64,000 nt of DNA from positions 1-64,000 of the forward strand of contig NZ_JAHLQL010000003.1 of assembly GCF_018919175.1 (NCBI RefSeq), written 5' to 3'. Under the pieces are notes generated by a model. That model searched no databases. It was not told where the DNA came from and saw nothing but the letters and a program-made list of their open reading frames with translations. How positions within the stretch are numbered: position 1 is the stretch's first letter; each line of letters opens with the position of its first letter. The translations under genes and the position numbers were made by a program. Source of the stretch: Clostridium simiarum. GTDB lineage: Bacteria; Bacillota; Clostridia; Clostridiales; Clostridiaceae. This document shows positions 28,627 through 38,035 of the stretch, piece after piece.

Positions 28627-30162
28627 TTATCTACCGAAAAATCTAGATTTTATATAGTCATATTTGAAAACTCCAAACACTATTGTTAATACTATATATA
28701 TAATAATACCTAAAAATACAGCTATGAGGCAAGAAGCACCATTACTTTTTGTATAGATAAAAAGTTTGTTATAACTGACTAACACACATATCATCATTAT
28801 CACAGAAGCATAAGCAGGCTTTATGGTGGTATCGTAATAGTTTATCCTTATACCTAATCTCTTCCTTAAATCCATCATATTAAGCACCGAAGACACCATA
28901 TAGGCTAATATAGTAGCTATAACAGCACCATAAATATTAAAAATTGGTATCGGTACAGTGATTAAGGTTATTATAATTTTAACTATACACCCTATGAAAA
29001 GATTAATAACAGGTTTAATATAATTTCCAGTGCCTTGTAATATAGCAGTACTAGTTTGAGCTAAAGCTGTAGCCGGTATAGATATAGCTAGATACCTTAA
29101 TATATTATAACCTTCACTATGCCCTGGAAACAGTAAATTCATTATAGGATTTGATAAAAGCATAAGTCCTAGCATAGAAGGGATTGCAATTACTGATGAT
29201 ATTTTAATTGCAATCTCTACTTTATTTATAATATCACCTTTTCTTTGCAATATATAAGCTTCAGCAATAATAGGCACTATAGAGGCACATAGAGCCATGG
29301 AAAGAGTTAATGGTACATTTACTAATACATTAGCCTTTCCCGTTAACTGGCCGTATAATATAGTAGCTTCTTTAGAATTAAATCCAGCTTCTAATAGTTT
29401 TTGAGGAACTAAAACTGAATCTATAAGCCCCATTATAGTAGATACAGTAGCTCCTAAAGATAGTGGAATTGCAATCTTTAAGATAACCCATAAAGTTTTA
29501 TCATCTTTTTTTATTCCTTTTAATCTTATAGGTTTATTTATTTTCATGTATTTAATAAACAAATAAATTCCCGCAAAAAGGCCTCCTGCCGCCGCCCCCA
29601 AAGCAGCTCCCCCTGCTGAATATTCTACTCCATAAGGTAGCAATAAAAAGGCAAGTCCAACTCCTACCACCACTCTACCTATTTGTTCAATAATTTGAGA
29701 CATCCCTGTAGGCTGCATATTTTGTAACCCCTGAAAAAAACCTCTAAATACACTCATTATAGATATAAATGTGGGTGCAATGGCAATAGCAATGAGAGAG
29801 TAATAAGACTTATCATTCCACCTTAAATATTTTATTATAGGTCTCGAGAAGGTAATGAGCAATAAGGTAGCACCTAATCCCATAAAAATCATTAATATAA
29901 AGGATTCTTTTAGTACTTTCATTATCCCTTCATGATCACCTATGGCATTTTTTTCTGAAACCAATTTTGATATGGCTATAGGAACTCCCGAAGCCAATGC
30001 TACAAAAAATGTATAGAGGGGATAGGACATCTGATAATATCCTATTCCTTCATCCCCTATTAACATTATTAGGGGCCATCTAAAAAACAATCCTAAAAAC
30101 TTGGCCACAATTCCTGCCACCCCAAGTATTATAGTGCCTTTTATAAGCGAATGCTTTTTCAT
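28627..30162 (-). CDS. SpoVB/MurJ-type polysaccharide flippase (YabM-like)
   Basis: 511-residue polytopic membrane protein of the MOP exporter superfamily, with about 14 hydrophobic segments from the first helix (LIKGTIILGVAGIVAKFLGLFFRW). The PMLxLMLLSNPIMNLLF and GNYIKPVINL stretches are typical. Relatives (SpoVB, MurJ) flip lipid-linked cell wall or cortex precursors. The position matches Bacillus yabM between spoVT and mazG. Ribosome binding site GGAGGTATTGT. Confidence 0.88.
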   Translation of the reverse strand: MKKHSLIKGTIILGVAGIVAKFLGLFFRWPLIMLIGDEGIGYYQMSYPLYTFFVALASGVPIAISKLVSEKNAIGDHEGIMKVLKESFILMIFMGLGATLLLITFSRPIIKYLRWNDKSYYSLIAIAIAPTFISIMSVFRGFFQGLQNMQPTGMSQIIEQIGRVVVGVGLAFLLLPYGVEYSAGGAALGAAAGGLFAGIYLFIKYMKINKPIRLKGIKKDDKTLWVILKIAIPLSLGATVSTIMGLIDSVLVPQKLLEAGFNSKEATILYGQLTGKANVLVNVPLTLSMALCASIVPIIAEAYILQRKGDIINKVEIAIKISSVIAIPSMLGLMLLSNPIMNLLFPGHSEGYNILRYLAISIPATALAQTSTAILQGTGNYIKPVINLFIGCIVKIIITLITVPIPIFNIYGAVIATILAYMVSSVLNMMDLRKRLGIRINYYDTTIKPAYASVIMMICVLVSYNKLFIYTKSNGASCLIAVFLGIIIYIVLTIVFGVFKYDYIKSRFFGR

Positions 30163-30343
30163 ACAATACCTCCAAATCCGTTGAGTAAATCCTTTAATAG
30201 TTATTTCTATTTAAAGATTTGAAGTATTATTACTAAAAATTTCACTTATTGTTTACTACATATTTAAAGTACTTATAAATTTTATACTAAATTGAATATA
30301 TTATAAACTTTGTGTCAATAATCATAATGCTTGGGTAAAAATA

Positions 30344-30364
30344 AATGGCAGCCAAGCTGCCATT
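30344..30364 (-). terminator. Terminator overlapping the spoVT stop
   Basis: AATGGCAGC pairs with GCTGCCATT around a 3-nt loop; on the minus strand it is followed by TATTTTTA. The first arm includes the end of the spoVT stop codon. Confidence 0.75.
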
Positions 30365-30917
30365 ATTGTTCCATTTGTTTACCCAAGAAGGCGGATGCAG
30401 TTTCAGCAAGCTTTAATTCTAAGTCTCCAAATTTATCCCCCTCTTGTTTTGATAGGATTATAACTGCTCCTATTGCATCCCCTTCTGCTAATATAGGAGA
30501 TATAACTTGCGTAGAGTACTTTTCTTTAGGTTCTTCTTCATTATAAAGTGCAATTAAATTATCTTTTTCTTTTAATAATAAAACTGTCTTTCTTTCCTCC
30601 ATAACCTTTTCTAAATCATTGCTGATTTTCTTTTCCATATAATCTTTCTTAGCAGTTCCACTAACAGATATAAACGCATCTCTATCCGCAATCAATACTA
30701 TATGTCCAATAGATTGTTGTAGGGACTCTGCATATTCCTTTGAAAAATCACTTAATTCTCCTATAGGAGAATATTTTTTTAAAATTACGCCCCCTTCTCT
30801 ATCTGTGAATATTTCTAAAGGATCTCCTTCTCTAATCCTTAGAGTTCTTCTAATTTCTTTTGGTATAACAACTCTTCCAAGATCGTCAATACGTCTTACT
30901 ATTCCTGTTGCTTTCAT
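30363..30917 (-). CDS. spoVT: Stage V sporulation protein T
   Basis: Forespore transcription regulator under sigma-G. 184 residues: an AbrB-like swapped-hairpin DNA-binding domain (1-50, ATGIVRRIDDLGRVVIPKEI) and a C-terminal GAF domain (about 55-180). Single gene between prsA and the flippase. The ATG follows AAGGAGGGAAACA. Confidence 0.96.
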   Translation of the reverse strand: MKATGIVRRIDDLGRVVIPKEIRRTLRIREGDPLEIFTDREGGVILKKYSPIGELSDFSKEYAESLQQSIGHIVLIADRDAFISVSGTAKKDYMEKKISNDLEKVMEERKTVLLLKEKDNLIALYNEEEPKEKYSTQVISPILAEGDAIGAVIILSKQEGDKFGDLELKLAETASAFLGKQMEQ

Positions 30918-31140
30918 TTGTTTCCCTCCTTATTCTGTACACTGAGATTAATTTATTGCATTATTATTATCCATCAAATTATGCAATTTTATACACTATT
31001 GTAGGTTTTTATTTTAGTTATCCCTAATTTAACAACATATCCTTTAAAAAGCCTAAAGAATACTTAAAAACTCCTTATTCTATAGCAAATTTAGTTTAAT
31101 CCCACTTTAATAACTTTATGGTTTAAAAATATTCTTTAAA

Positions 31141-31181
31141 AAAATCACCAAAGGGATAATTCTAATCCCTTTGGTGATTTT
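31141..31181 (-). terminator. Terminator of prsA
   Basis: A 17-bp perfect stem (31141-31157 with 31165-31181) after the prsA stop. Confidence 0.85.
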
Positions 31182-31190
31182 TATTAAAAC

Positions 31191-32192
31191 TTAAATATTA
31201 TCTTCATATATTTTAACTTTAGCTTCTTTTTTCCAATCTTCTAAAGTTTTATTAAATGTTTCCTTTTGTTTTTCTTGTAATAAGGTATTGGTTATATCTT
31301 CTTTAACTTTGTCAAATTCCTTAGCAGTTGCCTCAGTTTTAATTCCTGTAACCTTTATTAAATGATATCCCCATTGAGTTTTTACTAATGATGACACTTC
31401 ACCTTCTTTAAGGTTCTTAAAACCAGCTACAAAATCTGGATCATATGATTGTGTATCATATTCTATAAATCCTAATTTTCCTCCTTGATCCTTAGTTCCA
31501 TCTGTTCCATACTCTTTTGCAAGAGCTGCAAAATCTTCACCTTTATCTATCTTAGCTTTTATAGTATTAGCAGTTTCCTCATCTTTTACTACTATATGTG
31601 AAACATCGGCTCCTGGTTTATCTGTATAAAGAGCATCTTTATTTTTCTCATAATAATCTTTAGCTTCTGCTTCCTCTACTTTAACGTCTTTTATCATGTA
31701 TTCTTGAACCTTAGACATTATTGTATCTTCTTTTATAAATTCTTTTATTTCATCTAGGGTTAACCCTTGCTGTTTCATTGCCTCTTCAAACTTAGTATCA
31801 TCATTACCAAACATAGTTTTCATGTCTGCTAATCTTTTATCTATTTCTTGATTCATCTCATCCCCTGTTGGAATGATTTTTAACTCTTCACCTTTTTTAG
31901 AGAATATCTCCAAAGCTACTAATTGATCTACCATTTGAGTTCTAAGGTTTTTTACAGCGTCCATAGCCTCTTGATTATTTTTATAGTCTTCTCCAAATTG
32001 TTGTTTTACCATATCATCATAAGGAGCCATCTTTTTATCTAAATCTCCTCTAGTTATCTTCTTACCACTTACCTTAGCCACCGCACTTTTCGCCATAGCT
32101 TCTGGAGTTTTCTCTATCATCGTACAGCCAGCAGCTGTTAAAGTAAATGCAGCTATCATAGTGGCAGTTATTATCTTTTTTATATTCTTCAC
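31191..32192 (-). CDS. prsA: Peptidylprolyl isomerase lipoprotein, PrsA/SurA-like
   Basis: 333-residue extracytoplasmic foldase. The signal peptide ends in the lipobox T-A-A-G-C with Cys23. A SurA-like N-terminal helical chaperone domain is followed by a parvulin domain (about 195-285, ADVSHIVVKDEETANTI and KTQWGYHLIKV) and a helical tail. It helps secreted proteins fold outside the membrane. Directly downstream of mfd (79 bp), in the place of Bacillus yabK. Confidence 0.93.
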   Translation of the reverse strand: MKNIKKIITATMIAAFTLTAAGCTMIEKTPEAMAKSAVAKVSGKKITRGDLDKKMAPYDDMVKQQFGEDYKNNQEAMDAVKNLRTQMVDQLVALEIFSKKGEELKIIPTGDEMNQEIDKRLADMKTMFGNDDTKFEEAMKQQGLTLDEIKEFIKEDTIMSKVQEYMIKDVKVEEAEAKDYYEKNKDALYTDKPGADVSHIVVKDEETANTIKAKIDKGEDFAALAKEYGTDGTKDQGGKLGFIEYDTQSYDPDFVAGFKNLKEGEVSSLVKTQWGYHLIKVTGIKTEATAKEFDKVKEDITNTLLQEKQKETFNKTLEDWKKEAKVKIYEDNI

Positions 32193-32271
32193 TATTATTC
32201 CCCCGCTCTTAATTTTTTTAATTTTTGTACATATTTCTGATTTTATCAGTATTTTAATATAAATTCAATTG

Positions 32272-35200
32272 TTATTTATTCCTAAGTGTTACCATATATT
32301 CTAGTAGACTCTTAAATTCATCTAGGATTTCTTCTTTCTTCACCATTGCAATCCTATACCCAAAGGCTGGCTTTTCTCCAAACTTGAATATCACCTTCTT
32401 ACTATACTTATCCATTAAGCCCTTTATAATAGTTTCATCTAAACTATTTTTGCTATCAAATTGGAATATAACCTCTTCTTCTTTTTCTTTTATTTCTTCT
32501 ATATTTAAAATCTTTCCAAGACTTCTTATATAAGATATATTTATAAGATTATTTACTGGCTGTGATATATCCGAAAATCTATCTTCTAATTCATCCATTA
32601 TATCATACATGTCTTCTTGATTTTCAATAGATGCTATTTTCTTATAGATTTCTATCTTTTGAACTTCGTCTTCTATATATTGATTAGGTATATAGGCATC
32701 TATATTTAAATCTATAGTGGTTTCTACTGGCTCTTTTTCTATATCTCCCTTTATAAGTTTTATAGTATCCTCTAGCATCCTGCAATATAAATCGTAACCT
32801 ACCGCAGCCATATGTCCATGTTGAGCTGAGCCCATCATATTTCCAGCTCCTCTTATTTCTAAATCTCTCATAGCTATCTTAAATCCAGAGCCTAATTCCG
32901 TAAATTCTTTTAATGCTTTTAATCTTTTTTCTGCTACCTCTGTTAGTATTTTATCCTTTTTATAGGTAAAATAGGAATAAGCTATCCTATTGGTTCTCCC
33001 CACTCTTCCTCTTAATTGATAAAGCTGTGAAAGCCCCATTCTATCTGCATCATAAACTATCATGGTATTTACATTTTGAATATCCATTCCTGTTTCTATT
33101 ATAGTGGTACATACAATCATATCTATCTCACCACTTATAAATCCAAGCATTACTTTTTCTAGTTCTCTTTCAGTCATTTGACCATGAGCTATACCTATCC
33201 TAACCTCAGGAACTAAATTTTGAAGATAACCTGCCATATTTTTAATGTCTTCTACCCTATTATAGACAAAATATATTTGTCCTTTTCTATTTAACTCTCT
33301 TAATATTGCATCTCTTATAAGCTGATCATTGTATTCAACTACATAAGTTTGAATAGGATACCTCTCCTCTGGAGGTGTTTCTATAACACTTATATCCCTT
33401 ACTCCTGTGAGAGACATGTGAAGAGTTCTAGGTATAGGGGTAGCACTCAAAGTAAGCACATCTATATTCTTTTTTAAATTTTTAATCTTTTCCTTATGGG
33501 TTACACCAAATCTTTGCTCCTCATCTACTATAAGAAGCCCTAAGTCTTTAAAATTTACATCTTTAGATATAAGTCTGTGTGTACCTATTAATACATCTAC
33601 ATTTCCTTCTTTTACTGCCTTTAATGTAACCTTTTGTTGCGCTGCTGACCTAAATCTACTCAACATATCAATCTTAATAGGAAAATCTGAAAATCTTTTA
33701 AGCATATTCTTATAATGTTGCTCTGCAAGTATAGTAGTAGGCACCAAAAAGGCTACTTGTTTACCATCCATTACTGCCTTAAAAGCGGCTCTCATAGCTA
33801 CCTCTGTCTTTCCGTATCCTACATCCCCACATAAAAGTCTATCCATAGGCTTATCAGATTCCATATCACCCTTTATCTCTTCTAAGGAGGTAATTTGGTC
33901 TGGTGTTTCATCATAAGGGAATTCTTCTTCAAATTGCTTTTGCCATACAGTATCTAAGGAATATTTATACCCCTTTAAAGTAGATCTTGTAGCATATAAT
34001 TTTACCAGATCTTCTGCAATCTCATTTATAGACTTCTTAACCTTACTCTTAGCTTTAGCCCACTCACTACCTCCAAGCTTATTTACCTTTGGTGATTTTC
34101 CTTCGCTACCAATATACTTTTGTACCATGTCCAACTGCTCTACTGGTACATAAAGTTTATCTCCTTTATCATAGCTAATATCTAGATAATCTCTCTTATG
34201 TCCTTCTAGCTCCAATTGTTTTATACCCTTGTACACACCAATTCCATGATTTACGTGAACGACATAGTCACCTGGCTTAAGTTCTGCAAAACTTTTTATT
34301 TTAGCTACACCTTTTTTACTAGAAACTCTTTTCTTTGTCTTACGTTTTGATTCACCAAAAACTCCCCTATCTGATATTACACATATCTTAAGTTCTGGAT
34401 ACTCAAATCCTTTAAGTTGATTACCAAAGGTAACAACTACTTCCCCGTACTGTATTTCAGATACAATATCTTTATATACACTTTCAATTCCCTTATCTCT
34501 TAGTGTATCTACAAGTCTTTCACCTCTAGGTCTTGTACCTGACAATATGATTGTTTTATATCCTTTAGATTTTTTATCTTTTATATCTTCAATTAAAAAA
34601 TCTAACTGTCCACCGTAATTTGTTAAAGTTATCTCAGAAAAACCATATATAGCTCTTGGTTGTATATATTTATTAGTTTTAGCAATAGACTCAAGGGTTA
34701 TCAAAGCTCTTTCTGTTAAGTTTTCCACTATACTTTCTTTAAGTACTAACAATTCTCCTTGCCTTGGAAGTATATCTCCTCTTTCTAGAAAAGCCTTATA
34801 GTTCTCCTCAAACTCATAATATATACTCTCTAGCTTTCCCATAGATCTTTGAACATCATCTAATATTATTATTCCATCATCAATATAATCAAAGAAATTA
34901 GAAGGATTTTCAAAAAAATAAGGTAAATAACTGTCAATAGTTTCAAAGTTCCAACTTTCTTTTAAAGATTCTAAATTTGCATTAACTACCTTATTTATCT
35001 TTTGAACCATATCTTTATTCTTTTTACTGTTACGAGAGTCTACAAAAGAATCCAAATCCTTCTTTATTAAGCCATAGCCCCTTTGTATACTTTCAGTGCT
35101 TAGTATCATCTCTTTTGCAGGAAATATCTCTACTTCCTTTACTTTTTGTATACTTCTTTGAGATTCAACATTAAAGGTTCTTATTGAATCAACTTCATCT

Positions 35201-35793
35201 CCAAAAAGCTCTATTCTATATGGGCTAGAGCTTATAGGTGGATAAATATCCAATATACCTCCTCTTACAGAAAACTGCCCTTTTCCATCTACTAAATCCA
35301 TTCTCTCATAACCACATTGGATCAACTTTTCTGTTAAATCCTCTATATTTATAACATCTCCTACATTATATTTAAGATTATATTTTTTATATAAATCTAT
35401 AGGGGTATAACAGGGTGAGAAAGCCTCAACAGAAGTTACAATCACCTTCTTCCCTGGTCTTATCATCTCTTTTATAACCTTTAACCTTTCCCATCTTAAG
35501 TCTCCAGATATGGCATCTACATTATAAAACACAACTTCTTTTGTAGGAAAATAGTATATCTCTGGTATATACAAAGATAAATCCTCATATAAATTTTTAG
35601 CTTCTAAATCACTATGACTTATTATGAAAAAAGGTCTTTCTTCTTCTTCATAAATAGCATCAATAATATATGATTTAGCAGATTCAGATATTCCATATAT
35701 GGATATAGGGTATCTATTTTCTTTTATATTCTCTTTTATACTTGCAAATTCTTTACTCTGCTTTAAAGGTTCTAGTAATCCTTTAAACCTCAT
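32272..35793 (-). CDS. mfd: Transcription-repair coupling factor
   Basis: Removes RNA polymerase stalled at DNA damage and recruits UvrA. 1173 residues: UvrB-like N-terminal modules (FSVRGGILDIYPP), the RNA-polymerase interaction domain (GDYVVHVNHGIGVYKGI, residues about 500-560), the translocase with Walker A GDVGYGKTEVAMRAAF, DEEQRFGV box, and the TRG motif region, and the C-terminal UvrA-binding regulatory domain. It starts 32 bp after pth and shares its operon. Confidence 0.97.
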   Translation of the reverse strand: MRFKGLLEPLKQSKEFASIKENIKENRYPISIYGISESAKSYIIDAIYEEEERPFFIISHSDLEAKNLYEDLSLYIPEIYYFPTKEVVFYNVDAISGDLRWERLKVIKEMIRPGKKVIVTSVEAFSPCYTPIDLYKKYNLKYNVGDVINIEDLTEKLIQCGYERMDLVDGKGQFSVRGGILDIYPPISSSPYRIELFGDEVDSIRTFNVESQRSIQKVKEVEIFPAKEMILSTESIQRGYGLIKKDLDSFVDSRNSKKNKDMVQKINKVVNANLESLKESWNFETIDSYLPYFFENPSNFFDYIDDGIIILDDVQRSMGKLESIYYEFEENYKAFLERGDILPRQGELLVLKESIVENLTERALITLESIAKTNKYIQPRAIYGFSEITLTNYGGQLDFLIEDIKDKKSKGYKTIILSGTRPRGERLVDTLRDKGIESVYKDIVSEIQYGEVVVTFGNQLKGFEYPELKICVISDRGVFGESKRKTKKRVSSKKGVAKIKSFAELKPGDYVVHVNHGIGVYKGIKQLELEGHKRDYLDISYDKGDKLYVPVEQLDMVQKYIGSEGKSPKVNKLGGSEWAKAKSKVKKSINEIAEDLVKLYATRSTLKGYKYSLDTVWQKQFEEEFPYDETPDQITSLEEIKGDMESDKPMDRLLCGDVGYGKTEVAMRAAFKAVMDGKQVAFLVPTTILAEQHYKNMLKRFSDFPIKIDMLSRFRSAAQQKVTLKAVKEGNVDVLIGTHRLISKDVNFKDLGLLIVDEEQRFGVTHKEKIKNLKKNIDVLTLSATPIPRTLHMSLTGVRDISVIETPPEERYPIQTYVVEYNDQLIRDAILRELNRKGQIYFVYNRVEDIKNMAGYLQNLVPEVRIGIAHGQMTERELEKVMLGFISGEIDMIVCTTIIETGMDIQNVNTMIVYDADRMGLSQLYQLRGRVGRTNRIAYSYFTYKKDKILTEVAEKRLKALKEFTELGSGFKIAMRDLEIRGAGNMMGSAQHGHMAAVGYDLYCRMLEDTIKLIKGDIEKEPVETTIDLNIDAYIPNQYIEDEVQKIEIYKKIASIENQEDMYDIMDELEDRFSDISQPVNNLINISYIRSLGKILNIEEIKEKEEEVIFQFDSKNSLDETIIKGLMDKYSKKVIFKFGEKPAFGYRIAMVKKEEILDEFKSLLEYMVTLRNK

Positions 35794-35825
35794 CTCTTAT
35801 AACACCGCCTTAAACCATAGAACTG

Positions 35826-36395
35826 TTATCTTTCAGCAATAAACCCATTGAACTTATTCATTGACTCATTTAACCCTTCTTTCATAATGCAAGCTGTAGC
35901 CTCCACTGAGGCTTTTATAGTTTCATCTATTAATTCTTTATCCTCTTTAGAAAACTTCCCAAGAACGTGAGAAACAAGGTCTCCCCTTGGACACCCCACT
36001 CCAATCTTTATTCTAGGAAATATATCTGTACCTAAGTTTGCAATTATACTTTTAATTCCGTTATGCCCTCCTGCGCTACCTTTAGCCCTTATCCTCATTC
36101 GACCTATATCTAAACTTATATCATCATATATAACTACAATGTCTTGATTTTCTATTTTATAAAAGTTTACAATTTCTCTTACGCTTTCACCACTAAGGTT
36201 CATATATGTAGTTGGCTTTAATAAAATAGTCTTTTTTCCATCTATAAACCCTTCTCCATATATCCCTTTAAATTTTGTCCTATTTAATGAAATATTATAC
36301 CTTTCAGCTAGAACATCTATAAAATTAAACCCTACATTATGCCTTGTATTCTCGTATTCCTTACCTGGATTACCTAACCCTACTATAAGATACAT
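35826..36395 (-). CDS. pth: Peptidyl-tRNA hydrolase
   Basis: Releases tRNA from prematurely dropped peptidyl-tRNA. 189 residues with [19 protein letters not shown] (catalytic His20), [13 protein letters not shown], and [12 protein letters not shown]. Ribosome binding site TTGGAGGAAATATTAG. First coding gene of pth-mfd-prsA, preceded by a foldable, GC-richer leader. Orthologue of Bacillus spoVC. Confidence 0.97.
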   Translation of the reverse strand: MYLIVGLGNPGKEYENTRHNVGFNFIDVLAERYNISLNRTKFKGIYGEGFIDGKKTILLKPTTYMNLSGESVREIVNFYKIENQDIVVIYDDISLDIGRMRIRAKGSAGGHNGIKSIIANLGTDIFPRIKIGVGCPRGDLVSHVLGKFSKEDKELIDETIKASVEATACIMKEGLNESMNKFNGFIAER

Positions 36396-36429
36396 CTAAT
36401 ATTTCCTCCAATTAACTCTGATATAGTAT

Positions 36430-36505
36430 TTACCAGATGACTCCCCGCTCTAATACCCCCATCTTCTTCAAATTTGGAATAAAGAACGGCTACGTCCCTG
36501 GATAA
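36430..36505 (-). ncRNA. Candidate structured RNA / leader upstream of pth
   Basis: On the minus strand this block can fold into one long imperfect hairpin: TTA-CCAG with CTGG-TAA (one bulged T), GAC with GTC, then CCGTTCT with AGAGCGG, joined by small internal loops. It is visibly richer in G and C than its surroundings, as structured RNAs are in AT-rich genomes. It ends 34 nt before the pth start and follows a strong separate hairpin. I do not recognise a known riboswitch. A 40-codon open stretch over the same bases has no good start. Confidence 0.4.
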
Positions 36506-36516
36506 CGATTTCTAAG

Positions 36517-36546
36517 CTTTATAGGGAGTAAAAACTCCCTATAAAG
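36517..36546 (-). promoter_or_regulatory. Strong hairpin between htrA-like gene and pth
   Basis: A 13-bp perfect stem (CTTTATAGGGAGT with its complement) closed by a 4-nt loop, without a T-run on either strand. It may be part of the pth leader or an RNA-processing or stability element. Confidence 0.5.
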
Positions 36547-36646
36547 GCAAAAGCTCTGTTTATTTAGGTTATTTAAGTCTCTGCTCTCTGAGTTCAAAAA
36601 CCTATGTTAAATCTCCTTATATAATATATTAAAAAATGAAAACAAT

Positions 36647-36669
36647 AAAGAGACTTTTAAAGTCTCTTT
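36647..36669 (-). terminator. Terminator of the htrA-like gene
   Basis: AAAGAGACTTT and AAAGTCTCTTT, separated by one base, lie just after the stop codon; an AT-rich tail follows on the minus strand. Confidence 0.65.
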
Positions 36670-36685
36670 AAAATTAAAATAGAAT

Positions 36686-37936
36686 TTATTTCTTTTCTGT
36701 AAGAGTAAGGTCTAACTTCAAAACACTTCCGTCTCTCCATATTTTGCAGTTTATCAAATCGCCTACTTTATGTTCATCAACGGTATTTTGTATATCGGAC
36801 ATTTTTTTAACTTCTTTATGATCTAATTCAACAATTATATCCGTAGCTCTTACCCCTGCATTATGAAGAGTTTCTCCTTGGGTAACTTCTCTGACGTAAA
36901 CACCCTCTACACCAAAATTCTCTGAATTATTATTTCTAACTACAGTTTGACCCACAAAACCTAAGTGTGGCTTATTTACTTTACCATAGTCAGTTAAAGA
37001 TTTTACTATATGTGTAACTTCATTTGAAGGTATTGAAACTCCCATACCTTCAGATATATACTGGTTAGTGAGTTTAGCACTATTTATACCTATTATTTCT
37101 CCAATACTATTACATAAAGCCCCTCCTGTATTATAGGCATTTATGTTAGTATCTGTTTTTATCACCTTGTAAGAACTCTTCTCTCCAGTTTTAGGATCCA
37201 CATATTCTAGTTTTTTATTAGGCATACTTACAATTCCCATAGTTACAGCACCTGACATATTTTCTCCTAAAGGATTGCCTACTGCAATAGCTAAATCCCC
37301 AGCTCTTACCTTTTCTGAATCACCAAACTTTGCATAAGGAAGATTATCCTGCTCTATCTTTATTACAGCTAAATCTGAACCTCTATCAAGTCCCACTACT
37401 TTAGCCAGCATAGGTTTTGCTCCATAACTTGATAATTTAACATAAATCTCCTGTACCTCATCAACCAAGGATGAATTAGTTACAATATAACCACTTTTAT
37501 CAAATATTATGCCTGAACCAATATTTTTACTGATTTCATTTTTAGAAAAGCTGTCCTCTTTGTTACTAACACCTACTATTACATCGCTCAACCCTTCTAC
37601 AACCTTATTTATGTCATTCTTTGGTACTATTTCCTTTGAAGTATCATCTTTAAGGTCACGTTCCTTATTTGAATATATTATAGAATTATTATTTTTACTT
37701 TGCATTATTTTGCTATACTTTTTTTCAATTATATAGGTGGCTGATAGGGCACCTGAAAATGCGGCTATTAACATTAGAGAAACTCCCTTGCAAAAGTACT
37801 TTATCTTTCTTCTTTTCTTACTTTGCCTTATGTTTATTTCTCCATAATTAGCGCAGGGTTCTACTCTCTCTTCTTCATTAAATTTTAGATCATAATTAAC
37901 ACTTATGTCTTTATTTAATTTGTCTTCTCTTTCCAT
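36686..37936 (-). CDS. HtrA/DegP-like membrane protein lacking catalytic His and Ser
   Basis: 416 residues: charged cytoplasmic N-terminus (1-46), one membrane helix (about 49-70), a linker, a trypsin-like domain (about 110-315) and a PDZ domain (325-413, HLGFVGQ and GVRATDIIVELDHKEV). The fold signatures of HtrA are intact (GSGIIFDKSGYIVTN, SDLAVIKI, GNPLGENMSGAVTMGIVS), but the triad is not. Position 156 is Ser where TNNHV has His, and NTGG at 269-272 has Thr270 where GNSGG has the nucleophile; Asp188 remains. It is probably a non-proteolytic scaffold or sensor. It lies next to a sensor kinase operon on the same strand. Confidence 0.85.
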   Translation of the reverse strand: MEREDKLNKDISVNYDLKFNEEERVEPCANYGEINIRQSKKRRKIKYFCKGVSLMLIAAFSGALSATYIIEKKYSKIMQSKNNNSIIYSNKERDLKDDTSKEIVPKNDINKVVEGLSDVIVGVSNKEDSFSKNEISKNIGSGIIFDKSGYIVTNSSLVDEVQEIYVKLSSYGAKPMLAKVVGLDRGSDLAVIKIEQDNLPYAKFGDSEKVRAGDLAIAVGNPLGENMSGAVTMGIVSMPNKKLEYVDPKTGEKSSYKVIKTDTNINAYNTGGALCNSIGEIIGINSAKLTNQYISEGMGVSIPSNEVTHIVKSLTDYGKVNKPHLGFVGQTVVRNNNSENFGVEGVYVREVTQGETLHNAGVRATDIIVELDHKEVKKMSDIQNTVDEHKVGDLINCKIWRDGSVLKLDLTLTEKK

Positions 37937-38035
37937 AAAGCACCCCCTATATTTCTGAAATTATTATACTCAAATAATTTAAATTAAGTATGAACAAAAT
38001 ATGATTTTTTAATTACCTTTTCATATATTTAAACT

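Noticed and set aside
36396..36520. 40-codon open stretch before pth (product would contain VAVLYSKFEEDGG)
   Set aside because: No acceptable start codon or ribosome binding site, and codons such as GCG, CTG and GGG are atypical for the neighbouring genes. The fold suggests RNA instead, though coding is not fully excluded.
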